From Bacteroidales bacterium UBA2287 (GTDB taxonomy: Bacteria; Bacteroidota; Bacteroidia; Bacteroidales; Tenuifilaceae), in the NCBI GenBank assembly GCA_002345675.1, contig DDWL01000016.1, positions 1 through 64,000 on the forward strand: a stretch of DNA of 64,000 bases, written 5' to 3'. Positions 17,465 through 25,145 of the stretch are shown here, one piece after another; position 1 is the first letter of the stretch, and each line of letters opens with the position of its first letter. Under the pieces are notes generated by a model that was given only the letters and a program-made list of their open reading frames with translations, was not told where the DNA came from and made no database searches. The translations under genes were made by a program, and so were the position numbers.

Positions 17465-18439
17465 TTAATCCTTAAAAATTGCCACGCCCCTGCTTCCTGT
17501 TGATGTTGAATAGGCCCTAAACATTCCCGATGTGTTCATTGTTAGGTGAACATTCCCAATTCTATCGACTGCAATTACGCCACCGTTACCGCCAGCGGTT
17601 TTCAACTTTTGATTTATAACAAGTTCGGCGGCTTTGGAAAGCGAAAGCCCTTTATATTCCATTAGCGCCGAAATGTCGTGAGCAACGGTGTAGCGAATAA
17701 AAAACTCGCCATGACCAGTTGCCGAAACGGCACAAGTAGTGTTATTGGCATAGGTTCCAGCTCCAATAATGGGTACATCGCCTACCCTACCATAACGCTT
17801 GTTAGTCATTCCTCCTGTTGAAGTTGCTGCAGCAAGGTTTCCATTTTTATCGAGTGCAACGCAGCCAACGGTTCCCATTTTTTTGTCGCGCTGCAAGGCG
17901 CGCTGAAGGGCTTTCCAACTTTTTTCGGTGTAAAAGTACGAACTGTCAACAACCTCTAATCCCTTCGAAGCAGCAAAAAGCGAAGCTCCTCTCCCAACCA
18001 TCATAACATGCTCCGAGCTGTCCATTACCATTCGAGCAGCCGAAATTGGATTCTTAATATCGCCAACGCCAGCAATGGCACCCGCTTTAAGGTTTGAGCC
18101 ATCCATAATTGCAGCATCGAGTTCGTTTTTACCTTCGTTTGTAAAAACGGCTCCTTTTCCTGCGTTAAAAAGTGGGCAATCCTCAAGGTAGCGCACCACC
18201 TGCTCAACTGCGTCGAGGCTAGTGCCGCCCTTTATAAGTATACCTTCGCCAACGACTAACGCTGCGCTAAGCTCTCGGGTAAATGCCTCTATTTCAACCG
18301 AATCGAAATCGGTTAGTTGCATATTGCCAGCACCACCATGAAGGGCTATTGCCCATTGGGCTTTTTGTGGCTGCGTGGTACACGAAACGTAAAATGTAGA
18401 AACTATAACTGCTAGTAATATGTGAAAGGAGGTTTTCAT
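17465..18439 (-). CDS. Lipoprotein isoaspartyl peptidase/L-asparaginase (Ntn hydrolase)
   Basis: The 324-residue protein belongs to the T2 N-terminal-nucleophile family, which cleaves beta-aspartyl peptides and asparagine. A lipoprotein signal ends YVSC at Cys20, so the enzyme is probably anchored in the periplasm. The substrate-binding opening ALHGGAGN is at residues 32-39. The autocleavage site is MGT-VGCVALD with the nucleophile Thr190. A downstream STGGMTNKRYGRVGDVPIIGAG segment carries the conserved Arg, Asp and Gly residues. It should mature into alpha and beta chains by cutting before Thr190. It is transcribed alone, with a TATATTTG -7 element at 18472-18479. Confidence 0.93.
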   Translation of the reverse strand: MKTSFHILLAVIVSTFYVSCTTQPQKAQWAIALHGGAGNMQLTDFDSVEIEAFTRELSAALVVGEGILIKGGTSLDAVEQVVRYLEDCPLFNAGKGAVFTNEGKNELDAAIMDGSNLKAGAIAGVGDIKNPISAARMVMDSSEHVMMVGRGASLFAASKGLEVVDSSYFYTEKSWKALQRALQRDKKMGTVGCVALDKNGNLAAATSTGGMTNKRYGRVGDVPIIGAGTYANNTTCAVSATGHGEFFIRYTVAHDISALMEYKGLSLSKAAELVINQKLKTAGGNGGVIAVDRIGNVHLTMNTSGMFRAYSTSTGSRGVAIFKD

Positions 18440-18471
18440 ATGGTCAGTATAAATTGTTAAATGGCTGCAAA

Positions 18472-18479
18472 CAAATATA
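18472..18479 (-). promoter_or_regulatory. -7 promoter element of the isoaspartyl peptidase gene
   Basis: TATATTTG on the minus strand is an exact TAnnTTTG match, 33 bp before the ATG. The -33 region is only TTAG-like and lies at the end of the preceding gene. Confidence 0.4.
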
Positions 18480-18498
18480 CCTCAATTTGTCTAATTTG

Positions 18499-19770
18499 CT
18501 AAAACGAATAAACCACTTTTCCTTGAATCCTATCGTTAAATGAATACATCCCAAAAAATGAATTATTGGAACCCTCTATGAGGTCAAATCGCAAGCAAAG
18601 CTTAACACCCTTCGATGTAAGGTAATTTATCTCTGGTCGCAAAATAAAACCGTTCCCATTTAAATACGTAATTGCGGCAGCGTTTAATGAAAGTCCGTTG
18701 CTAAGGTTAATTTCGAAATTTGCCATAAGGGTATTTTTAAAAATATGCCTAATATCATAGGAGTCATATGCTTTACCATCTGCATTAAAATCGCCAATGT
18801 ACTGAAGTATAACCAAATAACTTGTACTGCTAATTGTAAATGAGCGATCGACACCAACCACAACTTGTACAAACCGATTTAGTTGCGGATTGCTTTGCGC
18901 TGGAATAAATAGTGCAGCCTCATTTCTTAAGTTTATTCCGTAAGGCAAAATAACTGTAAGTTCTGAACCTACTACATGTTGGCGTTTGAAAACGCCATTA
19001 AGCACTAATTGTGGGGTTGGAAGCATTAACTGAGTTGAATCGATATAAAATTCGGGCAAATGATCGAAACCGTTGTAGTAGCTCACACCAATGTCGGCAA
19101 TCGAAAATCTCTTTCGGAAGCGCACTCCAAACTCTCCGTTTTTTAGGTTAGGCTCGGGTAAAATTTCATTGACTTTCATTTCGAGCCCCATTGCAAATAA
19201 TTCCATTGAAATTCCAATAGCAGTGGGCTGTGGAAACCAGCGACTATTTATATTAGGAAGTTTTCCCATGCTTGCAATAGGCGCCCAGAAAAAATCGAAA
19301 TCGGCCGAATTAAAGAACAGCTGCGTTCGAATACCATAAGCCCCAATTCGCTCATTTTCGGTGTCCAACATATCGCTGTAATCAACTGGATTTATATTAT
19401 TTACAGGATTAAATCCATCGGCTGTACCCCAAGCCAAAATTTGTTTTCCTATTGTTAGATCGAGTTTTCCTAATTTTTGCTTAATCCACAGTTCATCAAT
19501 CCAAGCTCTATTTCTGCTTTTATCCGAATTATCTTCACGTAATTCGAAAATTGCTTTCCATTGAGTTGATTTTGACATTGCCGATCCAAAATTGAGCTGC
19601 AAAAGCCCTTCGTTACGACTGTTTACTTTCCCTTTTTGACTGTTGAAGTAGGAAATATTATCGTAACTTATTTGTCCTCCAATACTTAAAGTACTATCCT
19701 GAGCATTGGTAATGTTAGCTTTTAGCATAAGCGCTAAAGCGATTATTGGAATAAGTATTCTATTTTTCAT
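18499..19770 (-). CDS. DUF1302-like outer-membrane beta-barrel protein
   Basis: The 423-residue protein has a signal peptide (about 1-23, ending ITNAQ) and alternating amphipathic strands ending in an aromatic residue (VVYSF), typical of outer-membrane barrels. The segment GKQILAWGTADGFNPVNNINPVDYSDML is characteristic of DUF1302-type proteins that are co-encoded with RND transporters and LolA-like proteins. It is the third gene of the MarR-controlled export operon, 5 bp after the LolA-like gene. It is probably the outer-membrane partner of the RND protein. The substrate is unknown. Confidence 0.83.
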   Translation of the reverse strand: MKNRILIPIIALALMLKANITNAQDSTLSIGGQISYDNISYFNSQKGKVNSRNEGLLQLNFGSAMSKSTQWKAIFELREDNSDKSRNRAWIDELWIKQKLGKLDLTIGKQILAWGTADGFNPVNNINPVDYSDMLDTENERIGAYGIRTQLFFNSADFDFFWAPIASMGKLPNINSRWFPQPTAIGISMELFAMGLEMKVNEILPEPNLKNGEFGVRFRKRFSIADIGVSYYNGFDHLPEFYIDSTQLMLPTPQLVLNGVFKRQHVVGSELTVILPYGINLRNEAALFIPAQSNPQLNRFVQVVVGVDRSFTISSTSYLVILQYIGDFNADGKAYDSYDIRHIFKNTLMANFEINLSNGLSLNAAAITYLNGNGFILRPEINYLTSKGVKLCLRFDLIEGSNNSFFGMYSFNDRIQGKVVYSF

Positions 19771-19775
19771 AGCAA

Positions 19776-20549
19776 CTAATTTGACTCTAAATTTCTCAAG
19801 GTGAATCGATTGGGATCGATACCCTTATTAATTTTGTAGTATTCGAATTGTAAAATGGTTTGGGTTTCCTTTTCCATGTTTTTCATAATTAGAGTTTTAG
19901 GACGCCACTTCTTCGAGTCGGCATAGTATTCAAAATTGGAGCAATCAAGTATCTTTTTTAAAGTACCCTCGATTCCATAAAATTCGGTTTTTACAAGCAT
20001 GTTATTCTCCGAATTAATGAATAAAATACGCTTTGAGTAACCTGTTTCCTTGCTGCGAGTAGGATTTGTATAAACAGCCTCAACAACTTGTAATATAATG
20101 TTTCCCAATTGTTCGGATCGAAGGTACTTGTAGGTAATTCCGCTGCTCTTTTCGCTACCTAAATCTTCGTAAGTAAAATCGGTTCCCAAAAAGCTTTTTC
20201 CTTTTTCGTTCGACGAAATTCTGCGCGAACGCTTAAGCGTTGGTAAAAACAGCCACTGGTCGTCGTTACCTGCCTCATTTTCAACAGAAAGAAAGGCAGT
20301 GCCTTTTATGTCGGCTGGTGCAGAAAAGTATATGTACGACGCATCCCTATTGCTCTTATCGGTTCTATTGCTTATAATAAGTGTACGCTCCCTTGTGCTA
20401 CCATTTTTGCTAATTAGCTTCATTGTAAGCATGGCCTCCTGATCGGTCGACTCCATTTCTTTTTCATAAAGGCGAACTATTGCCCTACCATCCTGCGCAT
20501 TAAGCAGGGTTGAAAAAAGAATTAATAACACTAAAAGTGTTGTTTTCAT
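19776..20549 (-). CDS. LolA-like outer-membrane lipoprotein-sorting family protein
   Basis: The 257-residue protein has a signal peptide (ending LLNAQ) and the concave beta-sheet signature of the LolA/LppX-like family, with segments such as SNRTDKSNRDASYIYFSAP, DQWLFLPTLKRSRRISSNEKGKSFLGTDFTYEDL and NFEYYADSKKWRPKTLIM. Members next to RND (MMPL/HpnN-like) transporters are thought to carry lipids or other hydrophobic molecules across the periplasm. It lies 18 bp after the RND gene and 5 bp before the barrel gene. Confidence 0.88.
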   Translation of the reverse strand: MKTTLLVLLILFSTLLNAQDGRAIVRLYEKEMESTDQEAMLTMKLISKNGSTRERTLIISNRTDKSNRDASYIYFSAPADIKGTAFLSVENEAGNDDQWLFLPTLKRSRRISSNEKGKSFLGTDFTYEDLGSEKSSGITYKYLRSEQLGNIILQVVEAVYTNPTRSKETGYSKRILFINSENNMLVKTEFYGIEGTLKKILDCSNFEYYADSKKWRPKTLIMKNMEKETQTILQFEYYKINKGIDPNRFTLRNLESN

Positions 20550-20567
20550 GGCTTTACGATTAAAGGG

Positions 20568-22841
20568 TTATTTTTTAAAAAGTTTACTTTTTATTAGCAC
20601 TATAGGCGAAATAAAAATGTCGCCAAGTAGCGCCGAAGCAATTGCCGAAGCCGACATGATGCCAAAATCGCCAATAAACTTACTATTCGAAAAAACTAAA
20701 ATTCCAAAACCCAGTGTTAGTATTAGCGATGTTACACACAAAGCTGTTCCTACTTTGAGCATTGTATTGGTAACTGCAATTGCTGGGTTGTTTACATTTT
20801 GCATTTCGTTTTTATACCCAAAAAAGAAGTGAATTGTATCGTCGACCACAATACCAATGGTAACAGCGGCAATAATCGAAGTTGCCATATTCAGGTCTAT
20901 TCCAAAAATCCCCATCAATCCCATAAAGAAAAGAATTGGAAAAACGTTGGGAAGTATGCTCAATAAACCACCCTTAAAACCAAACATTATGAACATTAAA
21001 ATGAGAATTATACCGAAAGCCATTAGAATACTTTCAACTTGAGTTGATATTAGGTTTTCGTTAATGTGGTTCATAAGCATTCCAAAGCCTGTTATTTCGC
21101 AATCCATGCCCCCAAAATTTGATAACATCAGGCTCTCAAGTGAACTTACAAACTCTTTCTGCATTTTATTGGGCATTTGGCTTGTACGAATTGTTACTCG
21201 GGCAACCGAGTAATCTTCGTTAACAAAGCTGCTAAGCTCATCGCCTCCCGATATTTCGTAAAGAAATAAGTACTGAGCTATTTCGGTTTCGGTACAAGGG
21301 ATGCTGTAGTAATCAGTATTATTGGCATGTAATGCTTTGTTAATGGTTTTCACCATATCGGCAGCACTAAAGGTTTTTAGAACCTCTGAGTTTTCCGATA
21401 GTTCTCTTGCAATTTCATCGAGTTTTGTAAGGTTTTCGGGATTCTTAAAACTGTTTTCGCTGCCCTTAATAATTAGTTCGTAAGCATTTATACCCGACAT
21501 ATTGCTGTCTAAAAACTTTATATCTTGCCTCAATCTTGTATTTTCCTTGGCAAACGATGCCATTGAGCCTTCAACTTTTATTTTGGGAATATTTATAACT
21601 ATTGCTACCGTAATTGCTAAAAAGACAAGCATTACTTTCCATGAATGCAAATGGTTTAGCCTGTCGATACCTAAAAGCAACCTTGTGATACTATTTCTTG
21701 ATTGGATATTGGGTTTACTTTCGGCAAAAACATTCGAGTACTTTAGCGATAAAGGAATTATAATAATCGAAAGCAAAAAGGCCGACATTACACCAAAAGC
21801 AGCAAATATGCCCATTTGCTTAATTCCTGTTACATCGCTAATGGCTAAAGATCCAAAGCCTATTGCAGTAGTAAATGCAGCTAAAAAGCATGGTTTAATT
21901 ATCGCTTGTAAGGTTTTTGTAATGGCTTCGGAGTTATTACTTTCAAACTGCCTTTCTCTTTTATAGTGATTAATAATGTGAATAGAATTGGCCAAACCAA
22001 TTACCATTATTAATGGAAACAGCGTTATCGATATTGGGGTCATTGGCACTCCTGTCCACCCTTTTAAGCCTAAAACCCAAACAATTGCAATTAAAACGGG
22101 TACAAGAGGAACAATAGTAGTAACAAGTTTTCGGTAGAAAAAAAGGAGTATTATTGCCGACAGCAGTAGCGAAAGGGGAAATAGCAGCGCCAAATCTTTA
22201 TCCATAAGCTGCTCTATCGAAGCATCGGTTACAATGTCGCCACCTATGTATAGTCTTAAACCAGTTTCGAGTTCTTGGGTGTTTACTAAATTTGTTAGCT
22301 TTTTGTAAAAAAGTTTGGCTAAACTATCGGACCCACCGCTAAACATTCCTGGCAATTCAATTATTAATGCAGTAACCTTTTGGTTTTGCGAAATGTAAAC
22401 ACCTTCGTAAAATTGATTACCAATCACTTTTTCTTTTGCCTTTTCTACATTCGCTTCCGTTATATCGACCAGTTCAATAACTGGATATATCTCTAAACCT
22501 TCTTCAACACCATTTACATTGTTAGCGCTAATAAGAGAGTTTACATTGGTTACACCAGGTAATTTGTTTAATTCGGCTTCCAGTTTTTCAATGTATTTAA
22601 AATTTTCAACGGTGAAAATGTTGGGCGATTCGAATGCGACTATAACACCTTCGTTCGATTCAAATGTTTTTTTAAACTCCCTAAATTCTTTAAGAACTGG
22701 ACTATTTGGCGAAATAAATGTTTCCTCGTCTTCTTTCATTTCAATTTCACCAAGTCGAACCGACATAAATGCCGTTACAATAGCAATTATCAGCACTAAT
22801 GCTTTGCCATTAAGTTGAATAAAGTCAATTATTTTTTTCAT
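20568..22841 (-). CDS. RND superfamily (MMPL-type) exporter
   Basis: The 757-residue inner-membrane protein has two repeated halves. Each half has one N-terminal membrane segment (about 12-30 and 397-417), a large periplasmic loop, and a cluster of five more segments (about 220-375 and 620-750). The size and layout fit MMPL/HpnN-like RND proteins that export lipids, not the 1000-residue multidrug pumps. SSD-like segments occur in both clusters (PMTPISITLFPLIMVIGLANSIHIINHY; MATSIIAAVTIGIVVDDTIHFFF, with acidic residues). It is the first gene after marR, with a candidate MarR operator in its leader. Confidence 0.93.
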   Translation of the reverse strand: MKKIIDFIQLNGKALVLIIAIVTAFMSVRLGEIEMKEDEETFISPNSPVLKEFREFKKTFESNEGVIVAFESPNIFTVENFKYIEKLEAELNKLPGVTNVNSLISANNVNGVEEGLEIYPVIELVDITEANVEKAKEKVIGNQFYEGVYISQNQKVTALIIELPGMFSGGSDSLAKLFYKKLTNLVNTQELETGLRLYIGGDIVTDASIEQLMDKDLALLFPLSLLLSAIILLFFYRKLVTTIVPLVPVLIAIVWVLGLKGWTGVPMTPISITLFPLIMVIGLANSIHIINHYKRERQFESNNSEAITKTLQAIIKPCFLAAFTTAIGFGSLAISDVTGIKQMGIFAAFGVMSAFLLSIIIIPLSLKYSNVFAESKPNIQSRNSITRLLLGIDRLNHLHSWKVMLVFLAITVAIVINIPKIKVEGSMASFAKENTRLRQDIKFLDSNMSGINAYELIIKGSENSFKNPENLTKLDEIARELSENSEVLKTFSAADMVKTINKALHANNTDYYSIPCTETEIAQYLFLYEISGGDELSSFVNEDYSVARVTIRTSQMPNKMQKEFVSSLESLMLSNFGGMDCEITGFGMLMNHINENLISTQVESILMAFGIILILMFIMFGFKGGLLSILPNVFPILFFMGLMGIFGIDLNMATSIIAAVTIGIVVDDTIHFFFGYKNEMQNVNNPAIAVTNTMLKVGTALCVTSLILTLGFGILVFSNSKFIGDFGIMSASAIASALLGDIFISPIVLIKSKLFKK

Positions 22842-22851
22842 TTTTATATTA

Positions 22852-22867
22852 GTTTGATTTAACTAAC
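22852..22867. promoter_or_regulatory. Candidate MarR operator in the leader of the RND operon
   Basis: GTTTG-N6-CTAAC lies in the 43-bp gap between marR and the RND gene. On the minus strand the 26-bp context (22847-22872) matches the site at 23334-23359 at 22 of 26 positions. The dyad has one mismatch. Confidence 0.65.
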
Positions 22868-22884
22868 TATATTGATAAAAAAAT

Positions 22885-23307
22885 TTACTCGAACGATAAA
22901 ATTGCTTTGTTAAGCAATACAACCATAATATCCTTTTCCGATTTGGTAAGGTTTTTGGTGAGTCGTTTCGAAATACTTTGATGCAAGTTATCGTGAAGTT
23001 GACCTGCAATTTCGCCTTTACTCGTTAAGTGAATATGGGCTGAACGACGGTCGGTATCGGATTTAATTCTTGTAACAAATCCATTTGCTTCGAGTTTATC
23101 AACCATTGCAGTAACCGAAGGTTTGGTAATTTTAAGCCTTTCGGCAAGTTCCGAAAAATTTGGATTTTGCATTTCCGTTATCAGTTCAATGCACTGTAAT
23201 TGCTTAATCGAAAGGTTTTCAATTTCCGACTCCCTTTTTAAATCATCTTCCATTTGTTCGCTCCTACTAAGCAATATGCTTATAAGTTTATCTAATGTAT
23301 AGTCCAT
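22885..23307 (-). CDS. MarR-family transcriptional regulator
   Basis: The 140-residue winged-helix regulator has the helix-turn-helix NFSELAERLKITKPSVTAMVDKLEANGFVTRIKSDTDRRSAHIHLT, which matches MarR with the wing DRR motif. The start is set at the ATG 23307 (MDYTLDKL). The longer TTG frame from 23328 would begin inside the promoter -7 element (23326-23333). It lies 43 bp upstream of the RND exporter gene in the same direction. A perfect dyad sits between its own -33 and -7 elements and a near copy lies before the exporter, so autorepression and control of the export operon are likely. Confidence 0.92.
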   Translation of the reverse strand: MDYTLDKLISILLSRSEQMEDDLKRESEIENLSIKQLQCIELITEMQNPNFSELAERLKITKPSVTAMVDKLEANGFVTRIKSDTDRRSAHIHLTSKGEIAGQLHDNLHQSISKRLTKNLTKSEKDIMVVLLNKAILSFE

Positions 23308-23325
23308 ATCTAAAAATTTATTCTG

Positions 23326-23357
23326 CAAACATAATATAGTTAGTTTTATCTAACAAA
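23326..23357 (-). promoter_or_regulatory. marR promoter
   Basis: On the minus strand the -33 element TTTG (23354-23357) and the -7 element TATGTTTG (23326-23333) are 20 bp apart, close to the Bacteroidota consensus. The operator dyad fills the spacer. Confidence 0.65.
23339..23354. promoter_or_regulatory. Candidate MarR operator in the marR promoter
   Basis: GTTAG-N6-CTAAC is a perfect inverted repeat located between the -33 and -7 elements of the marR promoter. A bound dimer would block RNA polymerase. The same word occurs before the RND gene at 22852-22867. Confidence 0.7.
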
Positions 23358-23500
23358 TATTTTTTAAGAAATTATTGAAAATTTTTTGAAAATAAAATGC
23401 ATTGCATTGAAATACTGTTACTTAAAAGTAAACGGATGGAACTTTAAAATTACGCGTGTAATTATCGGGGACAAAGACCATTTAAAATCGAGCTACGTAT

Positions 23501-24367
23501 TCACTCTACCTTTCCACTTAGCCGTTCAATAAAGAATCGCTTATACCGCGCTGCTTCGAGAAGGTAATCGCTTTGAATTTCGCTTTCGCTTGTTATTACA
23601 CGGTTGCAGCATTCGAACCCAAATTTATGGCGAACGCCAAAGTCGAACGAAAGGTAGATTACTTTCATTAAAAAATTAATATTTTCGGTATGAATATCTA
23701 ATGCTTTTTCGAGAATTGCTAGCGCTTTAATGGGCAAGTTGTTGTCGGTATAAAAACCTACCAGTGCATAAACCGACTTATTGTTGTAGTTACTATCAAT
23801 GCAAGCCCTATTTAAGAATTGCTCGGCAGCAATTTTCCTCCCCATTTTACTATAAATTATTCCCATTAGACGGTGACCCTTTGCAGGGCTAACCAACGAA
23901 ATGTCCTTAGCAATGGCAAGTGCATGGTTAAAGCTTCCTCCATGCGACGATGGCAGCTTAAGTAGCGTAAGAATAAGCCCCTCGCCTACTATTAGGTTTG
24001 TTTTATCGTTTAGCCATTCAGCCTCGAGTTGCTGCGATTTTTGAATAAGCAGTTCAAGTTCATCGACAATAGTTTTGCCCCAAAACTTAACGCCCTGCTT
24101 ATAAGCCGCCCTTGCTATGGCATGAGCTCCAACAGGACTGGTAAGTAGCAGAAATGTAACAATAATAAGGGCCTTGGCAAAAACTCCAATATCGTCGAAG
24201 TGAATTGCAACACCAAAAAGCACCATGCCCAAACCTAATGTTGCGGCTTTAGTAATTGCCGACATGCGAAGGTAAAAATCGGGTAACCGAAGGATACCAA
24301 TTGCGGCAATTAGCATTAGTAAAGCGCCAAAAACAAGTAGAAACGAAGTTATTATATCGATGTACAT
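23501..24367 (-). CDS. mnhG: MnhG/MrpG antiporter subunit fused to a TPR-like C-terminal domain
   Basis: Residues 1 to about 100 are a standard MnhG subunit with three membrane helices (LLVFGALLMLIAAIGILRLPDFYLRMSA...TLGLGMVLFGVA...ALIIVTFLLLTSPVGAHAIARAAY). The usual family length is about 100-130 residues, but this protein has 288. The extra part (about 110-288) is soluble and helical, with tetratricopeptide-like repeats (ALAIAKDISLVSPAKGHRLMGIIYSKMG, AEQFLNRACIDSNYNNKSVYALVGFYTDN, ALAILEKALDIHTENINFL). It should face the cytoplasm, and a regulatory or docking role is inferred. It is the last gene of the Mrp operon, 2 bp after mnhF. Confidence 0.88.
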   Translation of the reverse strand: MYIDIITSFLLVFGALLMLIAAIGILRLPDFYLRMSAITKAATLGLGMVLFGVAIHFDDIGVFAKALIIVTFLLLTSPVGAHAIARAAYKQGVKFWGKTIVDELELLIQKSQQLEAEWLNDKTNLIVGEGLILTLLKLPSSHGGSFNHALAIAKDISLVSPAKGHRLMGIIYSKMGRKIAAEQFLNRACIDSNYNNKSVYALVGFYTDNNLPIKALAILEKALDIHTENINFLMKVIYLSFDFGVRHKFGFECCNRVITSESEIQSDYLLEAARYKRFFIERLSGKVE

Positions 24368-24369
24368 GG

Positions 24370-24633
24370 CTATTTTCTTCGTTTAAGTATGTAATATGCA
24401 AACGACATGGCGCCAAGAAATGCAATAAGCGAGAGTACAACTGCCACATCGAGAAAATTTGTATTCTCCCAAACTAACGAGAAAATTGCTATTGAAGCAA
24501 TTACTAATGTTGCAAACAAGTCGAATGCAGTAACCCTGTCGGGCAACGATGGACCTTTAATAAACCTAATCATTACCAGCAACATGCACAGCCCAATAAT
24601 AAAAACTGAAACTATAATCGCAATGTTTAGCAT
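24370..24633 (-). CDS. mnhF: Na+/H+ antiporter subunit MnhF/MrpF
   Basis: The 87-residue protein has three membrane helices and the family pattern MLLVMIRFIKGPSLPDRVTAFDLFATLVIASIAIF. The GPSLPDRV motif is conserved in MrpF. It is part of the seven-subunit Mrp complex, which exchanges cytoplasmic Na+ for external H+. It lies 11 bp after mnhE and 2 bp before mnhG. Confidence 0.94.
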   Translation of the reverse strand: MLNIAIIVSVFIIGLCMLLVMIRFIKGPSLPDRVTAFDLFATLVIASIAIFSLVWENTNFLDVAVVLSLIAFLGAMSFAYYILKRRK

Positions 24634-24644
24634 TTCGAATATTG

Positions 24645-25136
24645 TTAGTTAAAAACTCTAAGAACCCTTCGTTCAAAGCCATCCTTAATTTCGGCTTTAA
24701 GTTTATCAACATCGCCAAATGGTATGTACATGGCATGCACAAAAAGGTAACTTTTATCTTCCGAAATTTCAACACTAAGCGTTCCTGGCGTAAGCGAAAT
24801 TAGTGAAGCAAGAATTGTAATTTCGAGGTTCTTCTTTACGTCGAGGGGAACAGCAATCATACCCGCTTCAATGCTCAACTTTGGCGAAATTACCTCCCAT
24901 GCAACCTGAAACGATGCCTTAAACATTTCTTTGGTAAAAAAAATTAAAAGTTCCATAAGAAAAAACACCTGAAAAAAACTTTTGCGGTTGTACACAAACG
25001 AAAAAAGCCACATAACAGCTACAAGGCTTGTAAAAAGCAAAATTGCCCAATGTGCCTGTAACTTAAAATCGTTATACAGTAAAAAGCCAAATGTTACAAG
25101 GGTTGCAATAACTACTTGCCAGTAAAGTGCTTTCAT
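24645..25136 (-). CDS. mnhE: Na+/H+ antiporter subunit MnhE/MrpE
   Basis: The 163-residue protein has two or three N-terminal membrane helices and a cytoplasmic C-terminal domain with the MrpE signature LEITILASLISLTPGTLSVEISEDKSYLFVHAMYI. It is an accessory subunit of the Mrp complex. It lies 9 bp after mnhD in the order A-B-C-D-E-F-G. Confidence 0.94.
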   Translation of the reverse strand: MKALYWQVVIATLVTFGFLLYNDFKLQAHWAILLFTSLVAVMWLFSFVYNRKSFFQVFFLMELLIFFTKEMFKASFQVAWEVISPKLSIEAGMIAVPLDVKKNLEITILASLISLTPGTLSVEISEDKSYLFVHAMYIPFGDVDKLKAEIKDGFERRVLRVFN

Positions 25137-25145
25137 AGTTTGCTG

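Noticed and set aside
22885..23328. Longer MarR frame starting at TTG 23328
   Set aside because: The extra codons overlap the -7 promoter element; the ATG at 23307 gives a normal N terminus.
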